Counted from the first letter of the stretch, positions 9,533 to 18,498 are shown. The stretch is DNA of 64,000 nucleotides from Brochothrix thermosphacta DSM 20171 = FSL F6-1036 (GCF_036884295.1 NZ_CP145608.1:1116001-1180000); one strand, 5' to 3'. The notes: generated by a model from the letters alone, not told the origin. Program-made: numbers and translations.

Positions 9533-10219
9533 ATGTTTGAGCAACAGCAGTTGTCAGGTTATTGGCAGACCGTTTTAGAGCAAGAAATGACGAAAGATTA
9601 TTTTAAACAACTCACCCGTTTTTTAGAAAAAGAATATGCTTCAAAAACAATTTATCCACCAAAAGAAGAGGTTTTTAACGCCTTAGCACTAACCAACTAT
9701 GAAGACGTGCGTGTGGTCATTTTAGGACAAGACCCTTATCATGGACCGGGTCAGGCAGAAGGGCTGAGTTTTTCAGTGAAAAGTGGAAGGCCATTACCAC
9801 CATCTTTACGAAACATTTATAAAGAACTAGCAGATGATTTGAAGGTTACAACACCAACAGATGGAAGTTTGCAATCGTGGGCAAAACAAGGTGTATTGTT
9901 ATTAAATGCGGTACTTACTGTACAAGCCCACCAAGCTCATTCTCATAAAAAGCAAGGGTGGGAAACATTTACAGATTGTTTAATTGATGAACTTAATCAG
10001 CGTGAAAAGCCAATTGTTTTTATTCTATGGGGTAAACCGGCACAAACAAAAAGTCAAAGAATCGATCAGTCGCGTCATTTTATTATAGAAGCGCCTCATC
10101 CCAGTCCTTTATCATCGTATCGTGGCTTTTTTTGAAGCAAACCCTTTTCAAAATCTAATGAGAATTTAATTTCGATGGGTGATAATGAAATAGATTGGTC
10201 GAATACAAGGAAATTCTAG
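9533..10219 (+). pseudogene. ung: Uracil-DNA glycosylase, interrupted by an in-frame TGA near the C-terminus
   Basis: Family 1 uracil-DNA glycosylase, removing uracil from DNA. The water-activating loop GQDPYHGPGQAEGLSFSV and the HPSPLSSYRGFF motif (catalytic His) are present. Codon 201 is TGA, yet reading on in the same frame gives SKPFSKSNENL, GDNEIDW and a normal end at TAG 10217-10219. This is the conserved C-terminus of the family, where the stop codon replaces the glycine of GFFGSKPFS. The intact gene would encode 228 residues. A single GGA to TGA change explains it. A 200-residue product lacking the last helix and strand could retain activity, or the stop could be read through. Sequencing error cannot be excluded. 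Confidence 0.85.
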
Positions 10220-10315
10220 TGTTTAACAAACATTGTATGATATTATAAGGATAGTTGTTTCAGGTAAAATGAATAAAAAATTAAATGGTAGTTTACGTAT
10301 AGGAGAGAATATAAT

Positions 10316-12217
10316 ATGTGTGGATTTATAGGATGTATAAATAATAAACCAGTAGCGATATCAGCAGATGATAAAGCTGTTTTTGAAAAAATGAATAAAT
10401 TTATTGAACACCGTGGCCCAGATGATGAAGGCTATTTTTATGAAGATCATATTTCAATGGGATTTCGTCGCCTAAGTATTGTTGATGTTGAAAATGGGCA
10501 TCAACCTTTAGCTTATGATGATGGCCGTTATTGGATTATTTTTAATGGTGAAGTATATAATCATGTTGCTTTGCGCGAAGAATTAATCGCAAAAGGACAT
10601 ACTTTTAAAACTGAGAGTGATACAGAAGTTATTATTGCGATGTATTCAGAGTATAAGGAAGAATCCGTTAAACGTTTGCGCGGAATGTTTGGTTTCGTAA
10701 TTTGGGATCGCGAAGAAAAAACAGCTTTTATTGCCCGTGATCAAATCGGAATTAAACCCGTTAATTATGTTGAGGTTGATGATAAATTATATGTGGGTTC
10801 TGAGAAGAAAAGTTTATTGTTAGCAATGAACAAACAAGCAATTGACGATGAAAGTCTACAACATTATATGACGTATCAATTTGTGCCAGAACCGGCTTCA
10901 ATTATTAAAGAAATTCATTCATTAGAGCCAGGGCATTACATGGTGAAAAAAATTGGACAACCAGTAGAAATAACAGCTTATTGGAAACCAACTTTTGAAC
11001 CTGTACAAAAAGCGGAAACTGAATACGTGAAAGAACTACGTGAAGCTTTAATGGATTCTGTTAAAATGCATATGCGTAGTGATGTACCTGTTGGTTCGTT
11101 TTTATCAGGTGGAATTGATTCGACAATTGTTGTAGCTCTTGCGAAAGAGTTTAACAAAAACATCGAAACTTTTTCAGTTGGATTTTCACGTGAAGGCTAC
11201 AGTGAGATTGATGTTGCACAAGAAACAGCTGAAAAATTAGGTGTTAATAATACAAGTTATGTCATTACTCCAGAAGAATTTATGGAAGAACTTCCAAAAA
11301 TTGTGTGGTATTTTGACGAGCCGTTAGCTGATCCAGCAGCAATCCCGCTTTACTTCGTGTCACGTGAAGCGCGTCGTAAGGTAAAAGTTGCGTTATCAGG
11401 TGAAGGGGCAGATGAATTGTTTGCCGGTTACACTATTTATAATGAACCGAATTCATTAGCGATGTTTGATAAAATTCCAAAAGTCGGTCATAAGTTACTG
11501 CGTGCTGTTTCTAATATCATGCCAGAAGGTATGAAAGGTAAAAGTTTCTTGATGCGTGGAACAACACCATTAGAAGAACGTTTTGTTGGAAACGCCTTTA
11601 TCTTTAATGAAAAAGAGAAAAAAATATTATTGCCAAAATACCGTGAGGATGCACCTTATACAACTATCACAGCGCCGCTTTACAAAGCATCAGAACATTT
11701 AGACCCAATCCAACGTATGCAATATGTTGATATGCATACTTGGTTACGTGGCGATTTATTGCTAAACAATGATCGTATGTCGATGGCCAATTCATTAGAA
11801 GTACGCGTGCCGTTCTTGGATGTGAATGTGTATGATGTTGCGAAGCGTATTCCTTCATCAATGACTATTGCCAACGGTACTACGAAATCAATTTTACGAA
11901 AAGCATCAGAGTCATTTATTCCTGAGCATGTTTTAAATCGTAAAAAACTTGGTTTTCCTGTTCCGATTCGTTTGTGGTTAAAAGATGAAATGAAAGAATG
12001 GGCAACTGCAATTATTAAAGAAAGCCCTACAGAACATTTAATCAATAAGCAGTATGTCTTACAAATGATGGAAGATCATTGTGCAGATAAACGCGACAAC
12101 AGCCGTAAAATCTGGACAGTACTCATCTTTATGATTTGGCATCAAGTATTTGTTGAAAAGAAATATGATTTTCAAACAGAGGGTGCAGAAATCAATTTTA
12201 AACCTGAAAGTAAATAA
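10316..12217 (+). CDS. asnB: Asparagine synthetase (glutamine-hydrolysing) AsnB
   Basis: Converts aspartate, ATP and glutamine to asparagine. The 633-residue protein starts MCGFIGC with the catalytic N-terminal cysteine of class II glutamine amidotransferases (exposed after removal of Met1) and has RGPDDEG near residue 37. The synthetase domain follows, with the PP-loop SGGIDST near residues 264-270 and the SGEGADELFAGY motif. Length matches Bacillus AsnB. The single gene is monocistronic, bounded by a terminator at 12252. It lies beside metK and near leuS as in Listeria. Confidence 0.96.
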   Translation: MCGFIGCINNKPVAISADDKAVFEKMNKFIEHRGPDDEGYFYEDHISMGFRRLSIVDVENGHQPLAYDDGRYWIIFNGEVYNHVALREELIAKGHTFKTESDTEVIIAMYSEYKEESVKRLRGMFGFVIWDREEKTAFIARDQIGIKPVNYVEVDDKLYVGSEKKSLLLAMNKQAIDDESLQHYMTYQFVPEPASIIKEIHSLEPGHYMVKKIGQPVEITAYWKPTFEPVQKAETEYVKELREALMDSVKMHMRSDVPVGSFLSGGIDSTIVVALAKEFNKNIETFSVGFSREGYSEIDVAQETAEKLGVNNTSYVITPEEFMEELPKIVWYFDEPLADPAAIPLYFVSREARRKVKVALSGEGADELFAGYTIYNEPNSLAMFDKIPKVGHKLLRAVSNIMPEGMKGKSFLMRGTTPLEERFVGNAFIFNEKEKKILLPKYREDAPYTTITAPLYKASEHLDPIQRMQYVDMHTWLRGDLLLNNDRMSMANSLEVRVPFLDVNVYDVAKRIPSSMTIANGTTKSILRKASESFIPEHVLNRKKLGFPVPIRLWLKDEMKEWATAIIKESPTEHLINKQYVLQMMEDHCADKRDNSRKIWTVLIFMIWHQVFVEKKYDFQTEGAEINFKPESK

Positions 12218-12251
12218 TAAAAAATTTTATGCGGTCGATAAACCATAAATG

Positions 12252-12300
12252 AGAAAGAAGCATTTTGGCCTCAATGTCAACATGCTTCTTTTTCTATTTT
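12252..12300 (+). terminator. Terminator after asnB
   Basis: AGAAAGAAGCAT pairs with ATGCTTCTTTTTCT across an 18-base loop, ending in a T-rich tract. Confidence 0.8.
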
Positions 12301-12342
12301 TAGGTTTTAGTGATGCGAGTTAAAATATTAGGGGGTTTCTAA

Positions 12343-12732
12343 ATGGAAACAAGAATTTTATTAATGGACGAAGTTGCAGAAGCGGGGTATCTCTATTTAT
12401 TATCGAATCAAGTACCGATTCCAGTAGTAACAACAGAAGAATCGGATGCCACAGAATCAATTGTATTTGATTATGCTGAGAACGGTCGTATCGTCGGTAT
12501 TGAGGTTTTTGACCTTGTCTATCGTAAATTGAAACAAATGCCAGAAATGAAGCGATATGAAGCGACAGATAACGGTTATTATTGGGGCTTTGATAAACCT
12601 GAAGCTACATTTGATTTTGCTGAAAAAGGTGTAACCATTCATTTCGCAGATCCGTTGTTTGAGGACTTTATTGGTTACACTATAACCGATACAAAATTAT
12701 ACTCTAAAAAAGAGCTGGACAAATTAATTTAA
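12343..12732 (+). CDS. Hypothetical protein, DUF2283-like N-terminal half
   Basis: A 129-residue, acidic, cytoplasmic-looking protein with no signal peptide or membrane segment. The segment ESIVFDYAENGRIVGIEVFD (about residues 43-62) resembles the DUF2283 family core (D-x-D/E-G-R-I-V-G-I-E-hydrophobic), found in small proteins of unknown function. The C-terminal half (YYWGFDKPEATFDF and so on) is unfamiliar. A good AGGGGG ribosome binding site precedes the ATG. It is followed by a bidirectional terminator shared with the convergent adhP. Confidence 0.75.
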   Translation: METRILLMDEVAEAGYLYLLSNQVPIPVVTTEESDATESIVFDYAENGRIVGIEVFDLVYRKLKQMPEMKRYEATDNGYYWGFDKPEATFDFAEKGVTIHFADPLFEDFIGYTITDTKLYSKKELDKLI

Positions 12733-12746
12733 AGAATAACAAAAAC

Positions 12747-12776
12747 AAAAAAGAGCCCATAAGGCTCTTTTTTTAT
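12747..12776. terminator. Bidirectional terminator between convergent genes
   Basis: AAAAAAGAGCC/GGCTCTTTTTT stem with a five-base loop. A-run on the left and T-run on the right let it stop transcription from both sides. Confidence 0.9.
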
Positions 12777-12813
12777 GTTTAACCCAGGGGGGCTGGATTA
12801 AGCTATTTTATAA

Positions 12814-13830
12814 TTAAAGTGACATGTCAATAACCATACGGCCATTGATTGTACCATCAATCATCTCTTGCATAATATCATTAACATCTTCAATTGGACG
12901 GTTGTGTACGATTGGTACAACTTTACCTTCAGCAGCAAATTGGAAAGCTTCACGTAAATCTTCACGAGTACCTACAAGTGAGCCCACAACTTCAATACCA
13001 TCTAATACAAGTTTTGGAATGTTTAGATCCATTGAATCAGAAGGTAAACCAACTGCTACAACTCTACCAGCAGCTCTTACTGAGTTAACTGCTTGATTGA
13101 AAGCACCTTTAGAAACAGCTGTAATAACTGCTGCATGAGCGCCGCCTAATTTTTCTTGGATTACTTTTTCAGGATCTTCATTTTTAACGTTGATAACCAT
13201 ATCAGCGCCAAGTTCAGTAGCTAATGCTAATTTTTCATCACTGATATCGATAGCAACAACTTTAGCGTTAAATACTTCTTTAGCATATTGTAAAGCTAAG
13301 TTACCTAAGCCACCAACACCGTAAATTGCAAGCCATTGTCCTGGTTTAACATCAGAAACTTTAACAGCTTTGTATGTTGTAACACCAGCACACGTAATAC
13401 TACTTGCAGCAGCAGAATCTAAGCCTTCTGGTACTTTTACAGCGTAATCAGCTGTAACGATACATTTTTCAGCCATAGCACCATCCACGCTATAACCAGC
13501 ATTTTTAACGCTACGACAATATGTCTCTTTACCACTTACACAGTAGTCACATACGCCACAGCCTTCAAAGAACCAAGCGATACTAACACGGTCGCCGATT
13601 TTTAAGCTTGTTACGCCATCTGCTACTTCAATTACAGTTCCGATACCTTCGTGTCCTAGTACACGTCCTGGTACTTCACCAAAGTCACCATCTTTTACAT
13701 GTAAGTCAGTATGACAAACACCACAGTGGCTTACTTCTACAAGTGCTTCTCCTGCTTGGATTGCACGGATTTCCATTTCTTTTACATCAACTGAGTGGTC
13801 TTTATTAACGATCGCTGCTTTCATTTTCAT
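12814..13830 (-). CDS. adhP: Zinc-dependent alcohol dehydrogenase AdhP
   Basis: Medium-chain alcohol dehydrogenase interconverting aldehydes and alcohols (typically acetaldehyde/ethanol) with NAD. Counting from ATG 13830, catalytic zinc ligands Cys36, His60 and Cys147 and the structural-zinc cysteines Cys91, Cys94, Cys97 and Cys105 are all present. The Rossmann motif GVGGLG lies at 171-176. Length of 338 is normal. ATG 13830 has GGGAGAG 6 bp upstream; a TTG lies one codon earlier and another ATG two codons later. A perfect 14-bp palindrome sits just upstream and suggests repressor control. Confidence 0.95.
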   Translation of the reverse strand: MKMKAAIVNKDHSVDVKEMEIRAIQAGEALVEVSHCGVCHTDLHVKDGDFGEVPGRVLGHEGIGTVIEVADGVTSLKIGDRVSIAWFFEGCGVCDYCVSGKETYCRSVKNAGYSVDGAMAEKCIVTADYAVKVPEGLDSAAASSITCAGVTTYKAVKVSDVKPGQWLAIYGVGGLGNLALQYAKEVFNAKVVAIDISDEKLALATELGADMVINVKNEDPEKVIQEKLGGAHAAVITAVSKGAFNQAVNSVRAAGRVVAVGLPSDSMDLNIPKLVLDGIEVVGSLVGTREDLREAFQFAAEGKVVPIVHNRPIEDVNDIMQEMIDGTINGRMVIDMSL

Positions 13831-13856
13831 CAATATCTCTCCCTTAAGTTAATTTT

Positions 13857-13870
13857 CTGTACTAGTACAG
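13857..13870. promoter_or_regulatory. Palindromic operator candidate upstream of adhP
   Basis: CTGTACTAGTACAG is a perfect palindrome 27 bp before the adhP start. A weak promoter (TTGTAA, 17 bp, GAATAA on the minus strand) lies immediately upstream, so a bound protein would block initiation or elongation. The regulator is not identifiable. Confidence 0.45.
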
Positions 13871-14027
13871 TTTAATACTTATTCCACATATAGGAAAGGG
13901 GTTACAAGCGTATGTCGGAATATAGACACATATACACATTAAAGCGAAATAACTTATCCGATGTGAAATAAAGTGACACAAAGTAGACAAGGACAAAGTA
14001 GAAATTTAGCAACAGGTAAGCAATAAA

Positions 14028-14603
14028 CTATTTTATTTCTATCGCGATCACCATTGGTGGGTTGTTTTTTTGATTGGTAAATTGATAGTTTAAAACAGCG
14101 TATTTATCCTGAGGTAATTGATTTGTAAACGCATACAAGTCCCGTCTTTCGACTTTACCCTCATTATGACCATCGTAAACGGTTAACACGATTAAACCAC
14201 CAGTAGGCATTATTTTTAAAAGCTGTTCTATAGCAGCAAGTGTTGTCTCGCTCGTTGTTGTAATTTCCTTATCACCACCTGGCAGGTATCCAAGGTTGAA
14301 AATAGCAGCCGTTAGTTTGTGATGTAATGCAGAAGGCACAAGATCAGTGATATGATGGTGCCCTTTATCAGTGAGTGTAAGTGAGGCTAGAGTGATATTA
14401 GCATCAATCAAACGTTGTTTCGTATGGTTCACAGCGTCCGCTTGAATATCACAGCCGATTATATGGCCTTTACGACCAACAAGATTTGCGAGAAAAAGGG
14501 TATCATGACCATTACCAATTGTCGCATCAATGACGGCGTTGCCAGGTTGAACTTTTTGTTGCAATAAAGCATGTGAAAAATTTAGTGCGTTTTTAAGAAT
14601 CAA
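14028..14603 (-). CDS. mnmM: tRNA wobble-uridine methyltransferase MnmM (YtqB family)
   Basis: A 191-residue class I SAM-dependent methyltransferase. The SAM-binding motif DATIGNGHDTLFLA occupies residues 26-39 and the motif NLGYLPGGD, characteristic of YtqB, lies near residue 110. YtqB/MnmM carries out the last methylation of mnm5s2U34 in tRNA in Firmicutes. It starts with TTG behind GGAGG (7-bp spacing). Its place between adhP/asnB and leuS recalls the Listeria order, with the toxin array inserted between mnmM and leuS. Confidence 0.85.
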   Translation of the reverse strand: MILKNALNFSHALLQQKVQPGNAVIDATIGNGHDTLFLANLVGRKGHIIGCDIQADAVNHTKQRLIDANITLASLTLTDKGHHHITDLVPSALHHKLTAAIFNLGYLPGGDKEITTTSETTLAAIEQLLKIMPTGGLIVLTVYDGHNEGKVERRDLYAFTNQLPQDKYAVLNYQFTNQKNNPPMVIAIEIK

Positions 14604-14670
14604 GTAAATTCCTCCATATATATGTAATCAAAGTCTCTTAAATAGTTTACCATAAATGAAAGATAGGTAA

Positions 14671-14865
14671 ATTGAGAAAAAGAACAGATGTAAATATTAA
14701 GTGCAACACATGATTATTGCGGATAGATTTAAGGTGGAAAATTTTGAAAAAAATAAACTACTAGCGTTATTGGGGCGCCCACTTTATCAAATGTTGTTGG
14801 GATGATTGCCAAACAAACAGACAAGTGAGACAAGAAAAAAATAATGGATGTAGAGGTATTTAATA
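14671..14865 (+). pseudogene. Degraded C-terminal remnant of an array toxin (copy 0)
   Basis: In one frame 14781-14862 reads TLSNVVGMIAKQTDK, stop, DKKKIMD, recognisably the end of the array toxins (SDVGGMIAKQIDKRDKKK). Upstream, GAP-like and AT-rich sequence is only faintly related. The whole stretch 14671-14865 is duplicated almost base for base at 17501-17690, so both remnants arose by a segmental duplication within the array. Confidence 0.7.
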
Positions 14866-14887
14866 TAGAAAGAGGGTGGTTACCTTG

Positions 14888-15085
14888 ATGAAAGATGTAA
14901 GCTTAGTATGTCTGATAGCATTATTTGTCACGATTACTGGTGAAACATTCTTCACACTTCCATCAGACAATCCTCAGCGGCTATTATTTTTATTGGGGAG
15001 TTTGTTATCACAATCGTTATTTATTCAGCTCTTACAGCAATTGTTAATAAAATCAGAAAGAAGCGCATTCCTAGCTGAGATGTAA
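14888..15085 (+). pseudogene. Array immunity-like gene, copy 0, frameshifted
   Basis: Begins MKDVSLVCLIALFVTITGETFFTLPSDNPQR like the other small array proteins. One base is missing at about 14994 (TTGGGGAG where intact copies have GTGGGAGAG), so the second hydrophobic helix is read in the wrong frame and the product ends in unrelated SERSAFLAEM. In the correct frame the lost part would read EFVITIVIYSALTAIVNKIRKK, nearly identical to copy 1. It is the only one of eight copies that is broken. Confidence 0.75.
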
Positions 15086-15395
15086 AGAATTTAATTATAA
15101 TGTGGTTATTTTCCTGTTAAAACAAGAATATCGACTACTTTGTTGCGCTTTATTCTGACATCTAAAGAGAGAAAGTATGAAGCTTATTGGATTGTAAATC
15201 AAATTAACCAGTAAAACAGAGAAAAACCTATTTTACAATACACTTAAATAAAGTTACTGAGGTAGCTCTAAAAAAGTTGCAAGCTATTTAATTTTTTTTT
15301 GAGTTTACACATGATTTATATATTAAAATTTATTTGGAAAAGGCAGTTTTCAGATAGTATTATTAAACTATTAAATTATCTAATAGGAGGGAATC

Positions 15396-16211
15396 ATGAA
15401 AAAATTAACTACTAGCATTATTGGCGCACTATCATTGTCACTATTTTTATCTGTTGGGGTACCCGCTTTATCAAATGTGGTTGAGGCAGACGAAAGTGTC
15501 AATTCTGTCAATTCCATTTTGCTTTCTGATGAAGAGTCAGAAAAAATCGCATCTGAATTGGTCGGAAATTCAGATTTAGAAATTAACGAGGAGGCCTTGG
15601 AAAATGATTTTGATTTAGAGGATGCCGTAGCAGAAATCCCCTCTATCAACGAAATGACTACAGAAGAAAAAGAACTATTCGATTCAATTGTGAATGAGCA
15701 ACTTCAGATTATGGGAGTAGATGACACAGAACTTGAAGAAGTATATAAAGATAACTTAGAGGGCTTTTTTGATGAAAACTCTGAAACATACGAGAGTCTC
15801 CAAGCGTCACAAGCTAAAATTGATGAAGATATAAAGGATTTAGAAGAAACTCACCTTTCTATGTTAGATAAAACAGCTAGTTTCATCACTGGTGATAAAA
15901 AAGTTCAAGCGTTTCGTTTGATGAGCAATAAGTTTGCAGGTGCTGTTATTAACACTGCTATCGGCCTTGCAATAGGTGGTGGTGTTGGAGCAATTGCTAG
16001 ATATATTCGCAGTAAAGGTAAAAAAGAGGCTGCCAGAGTCTTTAGTCGTACTGTCAAAAGTAGATTGACTGCATGGGGAGCACCTAAACTGGCTTGGTCA
16101 GTTGGAGTAGCTGTTACATTTGCACTTAATTTTTCAGATATTGGTGGCGTGATCGCCAAACAAATAGATAAGCGAGACAAGAAAAAAAATAATGGCTATA
16201 TAGATATTTAA
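15396..16211 (+). CDS. Secreted toxin-like protein, complete array copy (copy 1)
   Basis: A 271-residue protein I do not recognise. Residues 1-32 are a signal peptide (KK, hydrophobic SIIGALSLSLFLSVGVPAL, cleavage near VEA-DE). Residues 33-160 are highly acidic and helical, resembling a pro-region. Residues 171-271 form a membrane-active-looking domain: glycine-rich hydrophobic helix (TAIGLAIGGGVGAIARYI), cationic centre (RSKGKKEAARVFSRTVKSR), second hydrophobic segment (LAWSVGVAVTFALNF) and a charged tail. The plan (signal, acidic pro-part, amphipathic C-terminal peptide) suggests a processed antimicrobial protein; this is inference. Strong AGGAGGG ribosome binding site. Several 3' copies follow. 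Confidence 0.8.
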   Translation: MKKLTTSIIGALSLSLFLSVGVPALSNVVEADESVNSVNSILLSDEESEKIASELVGNSDLEINEEALENDFDLEDAVAEIPSINEMTTEEKELFDSIVNEQLQIMGVDDTELEEVYKDNLEGFFDENSETYESLQASQAKIDEDIKDLEETHLSMLDKTASFITGDKKVQAFRLMSNKFAGAVINTAIGLAIGGGVGAIARYIRSKGKKEAARVFSRTVKSRLTAWGAPKLAWSVGVAVTFALNFSDIGGVIAKQIDKRDKKKNNGYIDI

Positions 16212-16235
16212 CTGAAAAAGGATGGGTTTAAATTG

Positions 16236-16421
16236 ATGAAAGGTTTATTATTAGCCGCTTTTATAGCTTTTGCCGTCACGATTACTGGTGAAACATTCTT
16301 CACAATTCCAACAGAGAATCCCCAACGAGTATTCTTTTTTGTGGGAGAGTTTGTTATCACAATCGTTATTTATTCAGCTCTTACAGCAATTATTGATAAA
16401 ATAAAGAAAAAGAATTCTTAG
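16236..16421 (+). CDS. Small two-helix membrane protein, putative immunity (copy 1)
   Basis: About 61 residues: an N-terminal hydrophobic helix (LLLAAFIAFAVTI), the conserved middle GETFFTIPTENPQRVFFFVGEF, a second helix (VITIVIYSALTAII) and a basic tail (DKIKKKNS). It sits 24 bp after the only complete toxin gene and before a terminator, so the pair is probably co-transcribed. Size, topology and pairing suggest immunity to the toxin; no direct evidence. TTG at 16233 is an alternative start, as in most copies. Confidence 0.75.
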   Translation: MKGLLLAAFIAFAVTITGETFFTIPTENPQRVFFFVGEFVITIVIYSALTAIIDKIKKKNS

Positions 16422-16434
16422 CTACAATGTAAAG

Positions 16435-16465
16435 AAAGAGAGAACGATTAATGCGCTCTCTTTTT
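16435..16465 (+). terminator. Terminator closing array unit 1
   Basis: AAAGAGAG/CTCTCTTT stem plus T tract. The same terminator recurs at 17913, 18698 and, slightly changed, 19698, always after an immunity-like gene. Confidence 0.85.
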
Positions 16466-16478
16466 ATCTATACTTTTT

Positions 16479-16998
16479 AATGAACAATTTCAGATAATGG
16501 GAGTAGATGACACAGAAATTGAGGATGTGTATAAAGATAACTTAGAAGGCTTTTTTTGATAAAAACTATGAAACATATGAGAATATCCAAACTTCGCAAG
16601 CCAAAATCGATGAAGATTTAAAGGATTTAGAAGAAACTCGCCTTTCGGTATTAGATAAAACAGCTAGTTTCATCACTGGTGATAAAAAAGTTCAAGCATT
16701 TCGTTTGATGAGTACTAGATGGGCAGGTACAATGCTTGATGTTGCTATCGGCCTTGCAATAGGTGTTGGTGTTGGAGCAATTGCTGGTTATATCCGTAGT
16801 AAAGGCAAGAAAGAAGCTGCCAGAGTCTTTAGTCGTACTGTTAAAAGCCGACTGATTGCTTGGGGAGCACCTAAACTGGCTTGGGCAGTTGGAGTATCTG
16901 TTACAGTTGCACTTACTTATTCAGATGTTGGTGGCATGATTGCCAAACAAATAGACAAGCGTGACAAGAAAAAAAATAATGGTTATATTGATATTTAG
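16479..16998 (+). pseudogene. Silent toxin 3'-cassette (copy 2)
   Basis: Homology to the complete toxin begins abruptly at codon 100 (NEQFQIMGVDD), with no start codon, ribosome binding site, signal peptide or pro-region in front; the preceding unit's terminator lies just upstream. An extra T in the run 16551-16557 shifts the frame relative to copy 1. From Met at 16705 or 16708 the C-terminal domain is open to 16998 (TRWAGTMLDVAIGLAIGVGVGAI and so on, ending KKNNGYIDI). Compared with copy 1 the two hydrophobic segments differ while the cationic centre KGKKEAARVFSRTVKSRL is identical. Confidence 0.75.
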
Positions 16999-17022
16999 TC
17001 TATAAAGTTAAGAGACGAATTG

Positions 17023-17199
17023 ATGAAAAAGTTTTGGTTAGTAGCTCTTATATATATCACCGTCACAATTTCTGGCGAAATGTTCATCACAATTCCAACG
17101 CAAAATCCCCAACGAATATTATTTTTTGTGGGAGAGTTTATTGTAATTGCAATTATTTATTTAACGCTTACTTCAATTATTTATAAGATCAGACGTTAG
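17023..17199 (+). CDS. Small two-helix membrane protein, putative immunity (copy 2a)
   Basis: A 58-residue gene: MKKFWLVALIYITVTISG, then EMFITIPTQNPQRILFFVGEF, a second helix IVIAIIYLTLTSII and a short YKIRR end. It starts 24 bp after the toxin cassette, with TTG or ATG at 17020/17023. It is more diverged than copy 1 and is directly followed by another copy, so this cassette carries two. Confidence 0.7.
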   Translation: MKKFWLVALIYITVTISGEMFITIPTQNPQRILFFVGEFIVIAIIYLTLTSIIYKIRR

Positions 17200-17244
17200 C
17201 CTGATCTTATAGATATTTATTACAGAAAGGTCGGGGGTAAATTG

Positions 17245-17439
17245 ATGAAAGGTTTGTGGCTATCAGGTCTTATAACTTTTACTGTCATTATTAGTGCTGA
17301 AACATTCTTCACGATTCCAACAGAGAATCCCCAACGAGTATTCTTTTTTATTGGAGTGTTTGTTGTAATAGTCATACTTCACTTAGTTATTACAGCTCTT
17401 ATTAATAATATCAAGAAAAAAATACTAGTTATAATGTAG
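17245..17439 (+). CDS. Small two-helix membrane protein, putative immunity (copy 2b)
   Basis: About 64 residues with the family core (AETFFTIPTENPQRVFFFIGVF) between two hydrophobic helices. The first helix (LWLSGLITFTVII) and second helix (VVIVILHLVITALI) both differ clearly from other copies, and the end reads NNIKKKILVIM. RBS-like AGAAAGGTCGGGG upstream. No terminator of the usual type follows; instead the duplicated segment 17459-17690 begins. Confidence 0.7.
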   Translation: MKGLWLSGLITFTVIISAETFFTIPTENPQRVFFFIGVFVVIVILHLVITALINNIKKKILVIM

Positions 17440-17500
17440 TTTTTTTTTGTTCAAACAATAATACAGCCTACTTTGTTGCACTTTATTCTGACATCTAGGA

Positions 17501-17690
17501 ATTGAGAAAAAGAACAGATGTAAATATTAAGTGCAACACATGATTATTGCGGATAGATTTAAGGTGAAAAATTTTGAAAAAAATAAACTACTAGCGTTAT
17601 TGGGACGCACACTTTATCAAATGTTGTTGGGATGATTGCCAAACAAATAGACAAGCGAGACAAGAAAAAATGGCTATATAGATATTTAAC
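17501..17690 (+). pseudogene. Degraded C-terminal remnant of an array toxin (copy 3)
   Basis: Near-identical to 14671-14865. It retains only the end of the toxin gene (SNVVGMIAKQIDKRDKK frame from about 17611) after sequence that no longer encodes the domain. The bases just upstream (about 17459-17500, containing CTACTTTGTTGC and TTCTGACATCT) also recur at about 15130-15170 after immunity copy 0, showing a duplication that joined copy-0-type flanks. Confidence 0.7.
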
Positions 17691-17713
17691 TAAAAAAGGA
17701 TGGGTTTAAATTG

Positions 17714-17899
17714 ATGAAAGATATATGGTTAGGAGCTATTACAATGGGTTCAGTCACTATGTCAGGTGAAATATTCTTCACAATCCCAACAGAGAATCCT
17801 CAAAGAATCATCTTTTTTGTTGGAGAGGGCATAGTGATGCTTATTATTTACTTTTCTCTTACAGCAATTATTGATAAAATAAAGAAAAAGAATTCTTAG
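17714..17899 (+). CDS. Small two-helix membrane protein, putative immunity (copy 3)
   Basis: About 61 residues: MKDIWLGAITMGSVTMSG, EIFFTIPTENPQRIIFFVGEG, IVMLIIYFSLTAII, DKIKKKNS. It is intact although the toxin part in front of it is almost gone, so it would be an orphan immunity gene. The standard array terminator follows. ATG 17714 is chosen; TTG 17711 is possible. Confidence 0.72.
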   Translation: MKDIWLGAITMGSVTMSGEIFFTIPTENPQRIIFFVGEGIVMLIIYFSLTAIIDKIKKKNS

Positions 17900-17912
17900 C
17901 TACAATGTAAAG

Positions 17913-17943
17913 AAAGAGAGAACGATTAATGCGCTCTCTTTTT
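17913..17943 (+). terminator. Terminator closing array unit 3
   Basis: Same AAAGAGAG/CTCTCTTT hairpin as at 16435, with identical flanks. Confidence 0.85.
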
Positions 17944-17956
17944 ATCTATACTTTTT

Positions 17957-18466
17957 AATGAACAATTTCAGATAATGGGTGTAGATAATACAGAAATTGA
18001 GGATGTATATAAAGATAACTTAGAAGGATTTTTTGATGAAAACTCTGAAACATACGAGAATCTCCAAGCGTCACAAGCTAAAATCGATGAAGATTTAAAG
18101 GATATAGAAGAAACTCACCTTTCGCTGTGAGATAAAAAAGCCAATTTCATCACTGGTGATAAAAAAGTTCAAGCGTTGCGTTTGATGAGTACTAAATTTA
18201 CAGGTGCTGTACTTAACACTGCTATTGGCCTTGCAATAGGTGTTGGTGTTGGAGCATTTGCTGATTATATCCGCATTAAAGGCAAGAAAGAAGCTGCCAG
18301 AGTCTTTAGTCGTACTGTGAAAAGTAGATTGACTGCATGGAGAGCACCTAAATTAGCTTGGGCAGTTTCAGGTGCTGTAATATTTGCACTTGATTTTTCA
18401 GATGTTGGTGGCATGATTGCCAAACAAATAGACGAGCGAGACAAGAAAAAAATAATGGCTATATAG
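17957..18466 (+). pseudogene. Silent toxin 3'-cassette (copy 4)
   Basis: Again starts at toxin codon 100 (NEQFQIMGVDNTE) right after a terminator. The T run is six long, so the frame stays open through GFFDENSETYENLQASQAK, but TTA of LDK has become TGA at 18128-18130, 58 codons in. The C-terminal domain continues in the same frame (TKFTGAVLNTAIGLAIGVGVGAFADYI and so on). Loss of one A near 18450 changes the end to DKKKIMAI. No start site or signal peptide. Confidence 0.75.
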
Positions 18467-18498
18467 ATATTTAACTAAAAAAGGATGGGTTTAAATTG

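Noticed and set aside
15905-16180. Minus-strand open frame across the toxin domain
   Set aside because: Antisense shadow; the plus frame has signal peptide, strong ribosome binding site and homologous copies.
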